The notes under the pieces were generated by a model. The model worked only from the letters and a program-made list of their open reading frames with translations. It was not told the DNA's origin and did not search any database. Shown here piece after piece: positions 1 to 7,523 of a stretch of DNA of 15,653 bases (its first letter is position 1; each line of letters starts with the position of its first letter). The position numbers were made by a program, and so were the translations under genes. Origin of the DNA: an uncultured Clostridia bacterium (GTDB lineage: Bacteria; Bacillota; Clostridia; Oscillospirales; Acutalibacteraceae); NCBI GenBank assembly GCA_937916195.1, contig CALFTO010000100.1:1-15653 (forward strand), in the 5' to 3' direction.

Positions 1-479
1 TTACAATGCTTCCGCTACTTACAAGAGAGATAGTCCAGAAGAAAAAATGGGCAACCGAAGAAGAATTGCTTGATTACTATGCAGTCGGTCAGTGCACACC
101 GGGTATTATCGCAGTTAATACAGCAACTTTTATCGGCTATTATCAAGCAGGTGTGCTTGGCGGAATTTTCGCAACCTTGGGTATGGTTGCTCCGTCCATA
201 ATAATTATCACAATTGTTGCATCGGTTTTGCAGACCTTTATGGATTACCCAATAGTCGCATCGGCACTTACGGGTATTAACGCGATTGTTTGTGCCTTAC
301 TTGCACACACAGTAATCACACTTGGCAAAAAAAGTCTTGTGAATGTAATGTCGGTTGTTCTTTTCATAATCGGCTTGATTGCTTGCTTTGTTTTAGATAT
401 AACACCAATTCTGCTTGTAATATTCGGCGGAGTTGTTGGCGTAATTTACAGTAAAATCAAGGGGGTAAAATCAAAATGA
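1..479 (+). CDS. Chromate transporter family protein, first half-size subunit (5' end missing)
   Basis: This is an integral membrane protein of the CHR (ChrA) family. Such proteins move chromate or related oxyanions, but the true substrate of the short clostridial members is unsettled. The visible part begins at or just before an in-frame ATG at 6, which would give 157 residues. The reading frame is open to the window edge, and family members carry about 30 more N-terminal residues with a Gly-rich motif, so the real start lies outside the window. Seen: the CHR motif GQCTPGIIAVNTATFIGY at residues 28-45 (counting from 6), then several hydrophobic segments and a short basic C-terminus. The stop overlaps the next gene's ATG by four bases (ATGA), so the two halves are translationally coupled and probably form a heterodimer. 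The family call is firm and the substrate is not. Confidence 0.88.
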   Translation, partial: TMLPLLTREIVQKKKWATEEELLDYYAVGQCTPGIIAVNTATFIGYYQAGVLGGIFATLGMVAPSIIIITIVASVLQTFMDYPIVASALTGINAIVCALLAHTVITLGKKSLVNVMSVVLFIIGLIACFVLDITPILLVIFGGVVGVIYSKIKGVKSK

Positions 480-1045
480 CCTTCTTGTATCTTTTTATAG
501 AATTCTTTAAAATCGGACTTTTCGCCGTCGGTGGCGGACCCGCAACTATTCCATTTTTGCAGGATTTGGCAAGAAGTGACTACGGTTGGTTTAACGAGGA
601 ACAATTGGGAGTTATGGTTGCCGTTGCTGAAAGTACACCCGGGCCAATCGGAGTAAATATGGCAACCTATGCGGGCTATAACGCGGGTGTTACTGAATTC
701 GGTAGTTTAGGCGGAGTTTTAGGCGGTATGGTTGCAACCTTGGGGCTTGTTACACCATCAATTATTGTTATTATTCTTGTTGCAGGCTTTTTAAAGGCTT
801 TCAAAGAAAACGAATATGTAAAAGGTGCTTTTTCGGGTATTCGCCCCGTTGTTACTGCGCTTGTGCTCTTTGCAGTTTTCGGTATTATTAAACCTATTTT
901 CTATGTTGATGGCGCATTTGTGCTTCCTGTAATTGCAATTTCGGTTGTCGTATTCGCACTTATGTTTATCAAAAAGCTTAAAAAATTACATCCTGCATTT
1001 TGGTTGGCACTTGGTGCAGTTGCAGGAATTTTGTTGAAATTATAA
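476..1045 (+). CDS. Chromate transporter family protein, second half-size subunit
   Basis: A 189-residue membrane protein homologous to the gene before it, the usual short-chain CHR arrangement of two adjacent half-length genes. Seen: the N-terminal motif GGGPATIPFL at residues 19-28, the second CHR motif STPGPIGVNMATY at 53-65, then about five hydrophobic stretches including a C-terminal hairpin. The length is typical of single-domain CHR proteins, so the gene looks complete. The ATG at 476 overlaps the upstream stop, and a G-rich stretch just before it serves as a weak ribosome binding site. The next gene starts 12 bases after the stop, so the pair is probably co-transcribed with the rRNA methyltransferase gene. 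Substrate (chromate, sulfate or other) cannot be told from sequence. Confidence 0.9.
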   Translation: MTFLYLFIEFFKIGLFAVGGGPATIPFLQDLARSDYGWFNEEQLGVMVAVAESTPGPIGVNMATYAGYNAGVTEFGSLGGVLGGMVATLGLVTPSIIVIILVAGFLKAFKENEYVKGAFSGIRPVVTALVLFAVFGIIKPIFYVDGAFVLPVIAISVVVFALMFIKKLKKLHPAFWLALGAVAGILLKL

Positions 1046-1057
1046 GGATTTGTTTGT

Positions 1058-2404
1058 ATGTCACTTCAAAAAAATCAAGATATACAACTGAATATTGAGG
1101 GCTACACTGCTGAGGGTAATGGTGTTGGGCATTATAACGGTCAAGCGGTATTCGTTTCGGGTGCGGCTAAAGGTGACACTATCATCGCCCACATTATAAA
1201 AGCAAAAAAGACCTATGCCGTTGGCATTATTAAGCAGATTTTAAAGAAATCCCAAGACAGAATAGATGTCGATTGTCAGCATTTCCGCTCTTGTGGTGGT
1301 TGTGTTTACCGTCATATTTCGTATGAGGCAGAAAAACAACTTAAAAGACAAAAGGTTGTTGACGCATTTCAGCGTTTAGCTCATATAGATGTACCCGTTA
1401 ACGATATTATCACCTGTGAAACTGAAAGATACAGAAATAAAGCACAGTATCCCGTAGGGTTTGACAAAGAAATTGTCGCGGGCTTTTATGCACAGAAAAG
1501 TCATAGAATAATAAATTCCTCCGACTGCATTTTACAGCCTGAGGAATTCTCAAAAATCGTTGAAATTGTAAAGTCTTGGATGACCGAATTTCGTATCCCC
1601 GCTTATAACAGCGAAACGGGTAACGGGTTAATTCGCCACATTTATATAAGAAAAGCATTCAAAACGGGGCAGATTATGGTGTGCCTTGTAATCAACGGTA
1701 ATTCTTTGCCATATGCCGACGAGCTTTGCGACGATTTAATGAGAATAGAAAATATAAAAAGCATTGTAATCAATGAAAATCGTGACAAAACCAATGTAAT
1801 TCTCGGTAAGAATTGTGCAACAATCTGGGGCGAGGATTATATTGAAGATGTGCTTTGCGGAGTAAAAATCAGAATTTCACCGCTGTCGTTTTATCAGGTC
1901 AACCACGATTGTGCCGAGCTTTTATATGAAAAAGCTGCCGAATATGTTGGTGCTACGGGCAATGAAACGGTGCTCGATTTATATTGCGGTGCGGGCACAA
2001 TAGGTCTTTCAATGGCAAATAAGGTGAAAAAGGTAATCGGTGTTGAGATTATCCCCGAAGCTATTGAAGACGCAAAAGTCAACGCAAAAAACAATAATAT
2101 TGAAAATTGTGAATTTTACTGTGGTGACGCAAAGGATGCAGTAAAAATTCTTAAAGACCAGAATAGCGAGCCCGACGCGGTAATTCTTGACCCGCCACGA
2201 AAAGGGTGCGACAGAGAAGTTTTAGAATATGTGGCTCAAATGCAACCGAAAAAAATTGTTTATGTTTCTTGTGATGTGTCAACCCAAGCCCGCGATTGTG
2301 CAATACTTAAAGAACTCGGCTACGAAACAAAAGAAGTAACACCTGTTGATATGTTCCCAAGAACAGCACACACAGAGAGTGTTGCGCTTTTGTCCCAATG
2401 TTAA
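1058..2404 (+). CDS. rlmD: 23S rRNA (uracil-C5)-methyltransferase, RlmD/RumA (TrmA) family
   Basis: A 448-residue SAM-dependent RNA methyltransferase that makes 5-methyluridine, most likely in 23S rRNA. Seen in order: an N-terminal TRAM-type RNA-binding domain (about 5-60); four cysteines C73, C79, C82 and C157 with the C-x5-C-x2-C spacing that holds a [4Fe-4S] cluster in RlmD; SFYQVNHDCAELLY at 277-290; the SAM-binding loop VLDLYCGAGTIGL at 305-317; DPPRKG at 378-383; the catalytic nucleophile C405 in YVSCD; and the C-terminal proton-abstracting E440 in HTE. All key residues are present and the length is normal. An AAGGA just after the upstream stop positions the ATG at 1058. Gram-positive members can methylate one or two rRNA sites (RlmCD type), so the exact uridine is not predictable and the symbol is by family resemblance. 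Confidence 0.93.
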   Translation: MSLQKNQDIQLNIEGYTAEGNGVGHYNGQAVFVSGAAKGDTIIAHIIKAKKTYAVGIIKQILKKSQDRIDVDCQHFRSCGGCVYRHISYEAEKQLKRQKVVDAFQRLAHIDVPVNDIITCETERYRNKAQYPVGFDKEIVAGFYAQKSHRIINSSDCILQPEEFSKIVEIVKSWMTEFRIPAYNSETGNGLIRHIYIRKAFKTGQIMVCLVINGNSLPYADELCDDLMRIENIKSIVINENRDKTNVILGKNCATIWGEDYIEDVLCGVKIRISPLSFYQVNHDCAELLYEKAAEYVGATGNETVLDLYCGAGTIGLSMANKVKKVIGVEIIPEAIEDAKVNAKNNNIENCEFYCGDAKDAVKILKDQNSEPDAVILDPPRKGCDREVLEYVAQMQPKKIVYVSCDVSTQARDCAILKELGYETKEVTPVDMFPRTAHTESVALLSQC

Positions 2405-2428
2405 AATTACTAACAAGGAGAAGTTTAT

Positions 2429-3886
2429 ATGGCAGTTTCTTCATTAGTTAAAAAGATTTTTGTAACAGGAGAGAATTGGTCAACAGAGCCAGTTGAAAGA
2501 GCAAGTTACTATTCATATTTTGCGGGACAGAATATGATTTACACTCTTTTTAATGTGTGCCTGACTACATATCTTTTGTTTTTGGGCATTGACCCAATTA
2601 AGTCAGCAACAGTAATGCTTGTTGTAAAGGTCTGGGATGCTGTAAACGATACCTTATTTGGTGTAATATTTGACTCAATCAAGTTTAAAAGCGGAAAGAA
2701 ATATCTGCCTTGGTTACGCATTTCAACAATTCTTATTCCGATTGCTACGGTATTGACTTTTATTATTCCGTCTGGCTCTTCACAAGCCGTAAAATTAGGC
2801 TGGTTTGCTGTTGCATATATCCTTTGGGATACTGCTTACACTCTTTGTGATGTGCCGATTTTCGGAATACTCACTTCTATGAGTCAGAGTATCGACGAGC
2901 GAAACACAATTCAGTCATATAAGAGCATTGCTACTTATGTGGGTGTTGGTATTACATCAACATTGTCAACTGTTCTTGTCAGCGAACAGGTTGGTATGAA
3001 TTATGGCATGATAGCAATAATAATCTGTGTTATTGCGTTCGCTTTAATGTCGCCTGCGTCTTTCAAACTTAAAGAGCGTTTCCACGCAGAAAGCGAAGAA
3101 ACATTTACTATCAGAAGTATGTTTTCATATCTTGTTAAAAACAAGTATCTGCTAATATATTATTTAGGAATTCTCTTCTATTCATCACTCAGCATCGGCA
3201 ACGCATTCACTCTTTATGTTTCATATTATTTGTTTAATAGTGCGCTCTTCTCATTGCTTGTAGGTGCAATCGGAACAGTTCCACAGCTTATCATTTCTTT
3301 GTTGTTGCCAAAGATTATTCGCAAATATGACAAGATGAAGGTTAATCAGATATGCTTGCTCATGTATGTAATACTTAGCTTTATTATGTGGGCAATAGGT
3401 TACGGTAATGCGGTTGTTTATATCATTCTCTTTACTATCCGTTCAGTTCCGTTGGCGGTAGTCAGTCTTGAAATGTTTATGTTCACACCTGACTGTGCAG
3501 AATATGGTCGTTTTAAGAGTGGCACAGAAGCAAAGGGTATAACCTTTGCTGTGCAGACTTTTATGGCAAAACTTACAGGCTCTATCTCTGGTGCGTTAGG
3601 ACTCTTTATTCTAGGACTTCCAGCAGTTGGTTGGAAAGTGGTTGAAGTAGGTTCATTCCAAGAGCTTGAGCAAAGCGGAATAACACAGACCCAACACGCA
3701 TTAGATATGCTTTGGCTTATCTTTATGCTTATTCCTGCGATAGGTGCTTTGTTGGCGTTTATCGTTTGGTGTTTCTATGATTTAAAGGATAAAGACGTCC
3801 AAGTGATGATTGACTGCAACACTGGTAAAATCACAAGAGAAGAAGCATTAAGCAAGCTGTCAAAGAAATATGATATTAAAGAGTAG
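2429..3886 (+). CDS. GPH-family (MelB-like) sugar:cation symporter
   Basis: A 485-residue polytopic membrane protein of the glycoside-pentoside-hexuronide:cation symporter family in the major facilitator superfamily. It probably imports an oligosaccharide or glycoside with Na+ or H+. Seen: the N-terminal family block at residues 67-96, with KVWDAVNDTLFGVIFD followed by a basic loop and YLPWL, which corresponds to the cation-site Asp motif of MelB. About twelve hydrophobic segments follow, then a charged cytoplasmic C-tail ending near SKLSKKYDIKE. The usual Asn-Asp-Pro of the motif is Asn-Asp-Thr here. AAGGAG at 2415-2420 lies 8 bases before the ATG. The gene lies between the rRNA methylase and a Nim-like gene with short gaps. 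No glycosidase is adjacent to hint at the substrate; the GH30 gene is 10 kb away. Confidence 0.87.
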   Translation: MAVSSLVKKIFVTGENWSTEPVERASYYSYFAGQNMIYTLFNVCLTTYLLFLGIDPIKSATVMLVVKVWDAVNDTLFGVIFDSIKFKSGKKYLPWLRISTILIPIATVLTFIIPSGSSQAVKLGWFAVAYILWDTAYTLCDVPIFGILTSMSQSIDERNTIQSYKSIATYVGVGITSTLSTVLVSEQVGMNYGMIAIIICVIAFALMSPASFKLKERFHAESEETFTIRSMFSYLVKNKYLLIYYLGILFYSSLSIGNAFTLYVSYYLFNSALFSLLVGAIGTVPQLIISLLLPKIIRKYDKMKVNQICLLMYVILSFIMWAIGYGNAVVYIILFTIRSVPLAVVSLEMFMFTPDCAEYGRFKSGTEAKGITFAVQTFMAKLTGSISGALGLFILGLPAVGWKVVEVGSFQELEQSGITQTQHALDMLWLIFMLIPAIGALLAFIVWCFYDLKDKDVQVMIDCNTGKITREEALSKLSKKYDIKE

Positions 3887-3895
3887 GAGTATTTT

Positions 3896-4384
3896 ATGAA
3901 CGGAATGACAAGACGCGAACGTCAGGTTACTGATATAAATGATATTATAAAAATTCTTGATAAATCCAAGGTTGTGCATCTTGGTATGGTTGACGGTGAC
4001 GAGCCCTATGTTGTGCCGATGAATTACGGCTACACTATGGAGGACGGCAAGCTCACACTTTATCTTCACGGTGCAAAGCGTGGCAGAAAACTTGATTTAA
4101 TCCGCGCAAATCCAAAGGTTTTCTTTGAAATGTGTTGTGATATTGTCCCGTTTGAGGGCGATGTTGCTTGTAAATATGGCATTACTTACGCATCGGTTAT
4201 GGGTAAAGGATTTGCCGAAATTGTTGAAGATACAGAAGAAAAGAAACTTGCATTATCCGTACTTATGAAAACTCAGACAGGTAAGGATTTTAAGTTTGAA
4301 GATAAAATGACAAGCATTGTAACGGTAATTAAAATCAATACTGTTGAATACACTGCAAAGCACAGACCAATGCCGAAAAAATAG
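3896..4384 (+). CDS. Nim-like / pyridoxamine 5'-phosphate oxidase-family flavin-binding protein
   Basis: A 162-residue cytoplasmic protein with the split-barrel flavin-binding fold of PNPOx-like proteins, closest in pattern to the NimA group. Members reduce or bind flavin-linked substrates; Nim proteins are associated with 5-nitroimidazole resistance, but most clostridial homologues have no tested role. Seen: the N-terminal RRERQVTD at 6-13, the strand block VVHLGMVDGDEPYVVPMNYG at 26-45, then YLHGAKRGRKLDLI at 56-69 with the conserved His58, and FEMCCDIV at 77-84. AGGAG at 3885-3889 overlaps the upstream stop and sits 6 bases before the chosen ATG. It is the last gene of the plus-strand run and is followed by a strong terminator. 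The family call is good; a drug-resistance role is not claimed. Confidence 0.85.
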   Translation: MNGMTRRERQVTDINDIIKILDKSKVVHLGMVDGDEPYVVPMNYGYTMEDGKLTLYLHGAKRGRKLDLIRANPKVFFEMCCDIVPFEGDVACKYGITYASVMGKGFAEIVEDTEEKKLALSVLMKTQTGKDFKFEDKMTSIVTVIKINTVEYTAKHRPMPKK

Positions 4385-4394
4385 CACAAATTAA

Positions 4395-4427
4395 CCCCGA
4401 CAATTTGATTTGTCGGGGCATTTTTTT
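4395..4427 (+). terminator. Strong intrinsic terminator after the Nim-like gene
   Basis: A perfect 9-bp stem (4395-4403 with 4410-4418) with four G:C pairs at its base and a 6-base loop is followed by seven T at 4421-4427. It lies 10 bases past the stop at 4384. It is between converging genes; on the minus strand the same hairpin is followed by a shorter T-rich stretch, so it may also stop transcription from the minus-strand cluster. Confidence 0.92.
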
Positions 4428-5538
4428 ATTTGAGCCAGATTATATTGGCATCTGTGAGGAAGTTGTGTAAACTGTAACAAATAAGGACATTATTCACGCT
4501 TTCAGATTTACAAAGTTCACTGATAGGCTTTTTGTAGTAACGAAGGTCAACGAGTATAACATTCTCATAGGTTTCGCAAAGGAATCCGCCGAGACAATTT
4601 GAATAAGAATCTCTTACAACGAGAAGGGTCTCTTTTGTTTTTGCGTCGGGATTGTGTATTTTTACAACCGAATGATTACCATCAAGAAAAACAGTATATT
4701 TGTCGGTTTCGTTAAGTCTATCTTTGTAAAAAACTCCCTTGTGTCCTGCTTCATCTGTTTCATTGGTAACAGTAATGTTTTTTGAACCATTCCAGAGTTC
4801 AATTTCTTCGGGTGAAGTCAGCCACAATGCGGCTCTTGAGTAAGTTGAACCATAAAATCCATCAACTATTTCAACTGTAAACTCGTCTTTTGTTTTGTAT
4901 GCTTTATCAATGGATTTCATATATGATTCGTATGCACAATATGCACCCAAACTGTTCCAATGGTGGTCGGTTTTGTAGTACATAGACGGCGAATCAAATA
5001 TGTCGGTTATATTTACAGTGTTAATTTTTGGTGAGCACATTGAATAGATTTTTTCAATGTGTTCAGAATCTTTATACTCGTTTGATGGTTTGGAGATGTT
5101 GTTTCTTGATGCCCATCCGGAAGATGGAACAACCATAAAATCAACAGGTATATTCAAATTCTCGCTGAATTTGTTGATTGCCTTCATATTCTTTTCCATA
5201 TTAGAGTCATTCATATCGATAGGTGCTTCAACAAGTGCGTTATCTTTTGTAAGATATATATCTGAAACTCGACCTTGACCGGTAAATAGTTCAAAATATG
5301 AATTTACACCAACAAAAAAGTCTCTTAATGGCATATGGTCTGCCATATAGGTTTCTATTTCATTTCCAAAGTCACCGCTTAATATTTTTTCAACCGAAAT
5401 TTCGGGGAAATCTTTCAAATATCTTTTTTCCAACTGCGAAAAATCGTTTTTGGGTGAAAAGATATAGCAAAGAAACATTGTTGCTATAAATACGCAGAAT
5501 ATGGAGACGGTGATGATATGTTCTTTTTGTTTTTTCAT
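4426..5538 (-). CDS. DHHW-family / AlgX-AlgJ-like SGNH O-acetyltransferase partner, membrane-anchored
   Basis: An extracytoplasmic protein of 370 residues with an N-terminal membrane anchor (about 8-27). The fold is the AlgX/AlgJ type of SGNH domain that passes acetyl groups from an MBOAT carrier to a polysaccharide. Counting from the first possible ATG at 5544, it shows the family motif TDHHW at 192-196, whose Asp193 and His195 match the catalytic Asp-x-His of AlgX, and RDSYSN at 311-316 with the likely nucleophile Ser313. The start at 5538 is preferred because the AAGGAG at 5550-5545 directly touches the ATG at 5544 but is 6 bases from the ATG at 5538. That ribosome binding site overlaps the stop of the MBOAT gene, so the two are coupled. 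The acceptor polymer is unknown. Confidence 0.85.
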   Translation of the reverse strand: MKKQKEHIITVSIFCVFIATMFLCYIFSPKNDFSQLEKRYLKDFPEISVEKILSGDFGNEIETYMADHMPLRDFFVGVNSYFELFTGQGRVSDIYLTKDNALVEAPIDMNDSNMEKNMKAINKFSENLNIPVDFMVVPSSGWASRNNISKPSNEYKDSEHIEKIYSMCSPKINTVNITDIFDSPSMYYKTDHHWNSLGAYCAYESYMKSIDKAYKTKDEFTVEIVDGFYGSTYSRAALWLTSPEEIELWNGSKNITVTNETDEAGHKGVFYKDRLNETDKYTVFLDGNHSVVKIHNPDAKTKETLLVVRDSYSNCLGGFLCETYENVILVDLRYYKKPISELCKSESVNNVLICYSLHNFLTDANIIWLK

Positions 5539-5548
5539 AAGCATCTCC

Positions 5549-6931
5549 TTAAAATCTGAAATAAATAAACGGATTGTAACTTTGGTTTGCCAGAGCTGCT
5601 ACACAGAGCAACAGGAATACCGCAGACACAAGAATTTGACCGTATCGTACAACAAAACTGTCTTTTTTCTTCTGGAAAAAGTTTTTAGCAACAGGAGTTG
5701 CCGCAAACGCACCAACAAGAAGTATTGGTAAATAAGAGAGCATTATTGTAATACCCTCTGAGGAGTTTGCCTGTATTGAGAAAAGTTTTGTGAAGAAAAG
5801 TCCAAGTGAACTCATATCCTCGAAATAGAACAATACCCAACCAAGCATAACAATTATAATTGAGTACATATGGCACAAGATGGAGGGTGCTTTTTTCAAT
5901 ACTTTTAAAAGAAATACTTTTTCAATAATGAGAATTATGCCGTAGTACATTCCCCAAAGAATAAAATTCCAGCTTGCGCCGTGCCAGAAACCTGTGAGCG
6001 ACCAAACAACAATAATATTGATAATCTGACGTGCAAGACCGCGTCTGTTACCGCCTAAAGGAATGTACACATATTCTTTAAACCATGTTGAAAGACTTAT
6101 GTGCCAACGTCGCCAGAATTCAGTTATGCTTTTTGATATGTAGGGATAGTTGAAATTTTCAAGGAATTCAAATCCGAACATACGGCCAAGGCCCCTTGCC
6201 ATATCCGAATATCCCGAAAAATCGAAATAAATTTGCAATGTGTAAGCACAAATGCCCATCCACGCAACAGCGGTTCCGTTTTCTTCTTGCAACAAATTCC
6301 AAAGATTACCCATAGGGTTTGCGAGAAGAACTTTTTTTGCCAAACCAAAAACAAAAAGAGAAATACCTGATGAGAAATCTTTTAAATTCTCTTTTCGTGA
6401 TTCAAGCTGTTGTGCAACGTCTCCATATCGCACAATGGGGCCTGCAATTAATTGGGGGAACAGAGTTACATATGTTCCTAATTTTACAGGGTCTTTTTGA
6501 ACAGGTGCATCGTTGCGATACACATCGATAATATAACTCATAGATTGGAAAACATAAAATGATATTCCAATGGGAAGAGTTATTTCAGGCACAGTTATTT
6601 CGGAGAAAATTGGAATAAGTTTTAACTGTTCTGCAAAGAAACCGGCATATTTAAAAAATCCAAGTATGGCCAGATTAACGATTATGCCCATAACAAGAAA
6701 GAATTTTGCTGATAAATTTTTCTTTTTTCTGTTGTGAATTAATATACCGAAAATATAATCTATTAAGATGGTTATAACCATCAAAATAAGATAAACAGGC
6801 TCGCCCCACCCATAGAAAAAGAGACTGAATAACAAAAGAACAGGGTTTTTAAAAGGGCGAGGTACTATATAGTATAAAAATAAAACTATTGGTAGAAAAA
6901 CAAATAAGAAAATATTACTTGAAAATAACAA
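5549..6931 (-). CDS. MBOAT-family O-acyltransferase (AlgI/DltB-like)
   Basis: A 460-residue polytopic membrane acyltransferase that carries acyl (usually acetyl) groups across the membrane for modification of surface polymers, as AlgI does for alginate. Seen: the N-terminus MLFSSNIFLFVFLPIVLFLY, typical of the family; the core block FPQLIAGPIVRY at 158-169; YFDFSGYSDMARGLGRMFGF at 235-254; WRRWHISLSTWFKEYVYIP at 273-291; and GFWHGASWNF at 314-323. His277 and His317 are the conserved MBOAT histidines. The start is a TTG at 6931, supported by an AGAGGGG ribosome binding site 6 bases upstream, by homology of the N-terminus, and by the absence of another start codon before residue 51. It sits upstream of and is coupled to the DHHW protein, its expected extracytoplasmic partner. 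An unusual feature is the terminator-like hairpin immediately before it. Confidence 0.92.
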   Translation of the reverse strand: MLFSSNIFLFVFLPIVLFLYYIVPRPFKNPVLLLFSLFFYGWGEPVYLILMVITILIDYIFGILIHNRKKKNLSAKFFLVMGIIVNLAILGFFKYAGFFAEQLKLIPIFSEITVPEITLPIGISFYVFQSMSYIIDVYRNDAPVQKDPVKLGTYVTLFPQLIAGPIVRYGDVAQQLESRKENLKDFSSGISLFVFGLAKKVLLANPMGNLWNLLQEENGTAVAWMGICAYTLQIYFDFSGYSDMARGLGRMFGFEFLENFNYPYISKSITEFWRRWHISLSTWFKEYVYIPLGGNRRGLARQIINIIVVWSLTGFWHGASWNFILWGMYYGIILIIEKVFLLKVLKKAPSILCHMYSIIIVMLGWVLFYFEDMSSLGLFFTKLFSIQANSSEGITIMLSYLPILLVGAFAATPVAKNFFQKKKDSFVVRYGQILVSAVFLLLCVAALANQSYNPFIYFRF

Positions 6932-6951
6932 ATATATCCCCTCTGCTTAAT

Positions 6952-6985
6952 AAAAACAGAACCATAAAACCTATGGTTCTGTTTT
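6952..6985 (-). terminator. Terminator-like hairpin between the DUF4358 gene and the MBOAT gene
   Basis: A perfect 14-bp stem (6953-6966 with 6972-6985) with a 5-base loop, followed on the minus strand by five T and an A. It lies 7 bases after the stop of the lipoprotein gene and only about 20 bases before the TTG of the MBOAT gene, so it separates the two halves of the cluster and leaves no room for a promoter after it. It may be a partial terminator or an attenuator. Confidence 0.75.
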
Positions 6986-6992
6986 AGAATTT

Positions 6993-7505
6993 TTAAAATG
7001 CTTCGTTTACTATATTCTCAATTTCTGCAACATCGGGCGAAACGATAAGTGCAAAATATTCTCCGCTTGTAATAACCTTTGCTTTTTGAACAACTTCATA
7101 TTGTTCAGGTGAATATGTGATGCTTTCGTCTGCTTTTGCTTTGAGCCTTGAATTTGCAAGGGTTTTAATAGTTTCTAACGCGTCTGCATTAGTAGCCTTT
7201 ATAAGCCATATTTCGTCGGTTCTAAGGCTATCAGCACAAATTGAAACATAATATTCAACACAATCTTCTGCCTTAATACCGCAATAATCCAACATAATGT
7301 CTGCATCAAGAGAAATCATCTCAGGCATTTTTGCAGCGCAACTGTCGTAAAGAGTTTTTAAATTTACGTTTACCGCTGCGGGTTCGGTTGTGGTAGTTGT
7401 AGTGTTATCAGGTTTGTTCTCTTCATCTTTTTTATCCCCGCAAGAACAAAATACTGTCATAATAAGTAAAACTGCAAGACCTATAGCAATAATTTTTTTA
7501 GCCAT
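6993..7505 (-). CDS. DUF4358-like lipoprotein
   Basis: A small (170-residue) secreted lipoprotein. Seen: a basic N-terminus and hydrophobic stretch (5-19), a lipobox-like VFCSC with the likely acylated Cys22, then an acidic and Thr-rich linker (25-42) leading into a folded domain of about 120 residues. The pattern (DSCAAKMPEMISLDADIM, a YYVSICADS strand and an AKVITSGEYFALIVS end) matches what I recognise as DUF4358, a family of unknown function often next to SGNH hydrolases and MBOAT genes in Clostridia. AAAGGAG lies 7-8 bases before the ATG. It begins 18 bases after the stop of the GDSL lipoprotein gene, so the two are surely co-transcribed. It may bind or present a component of the acetylation machine on the outer face, but no catalytic residue can be named. 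Confidence 0.72.
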   Translation of the reverse strand: MAKKIIAIGLAVLLIMTVFCSCGDKKDEENKPDNTTTTTTEPAAVNVNLKTLYDSCAAKMPEMISLDADIMLDYCGIKAEDCVEYYVSICADSLRTDEIWLIKATNADALETIKTLANSRLKAKADESITYSPEQYEVVQKAKVITSGEYFALIVSPDVAEIENIVNEAF

Positions 7506-7523
7506 TAAAATCTCTCCTTTAAA

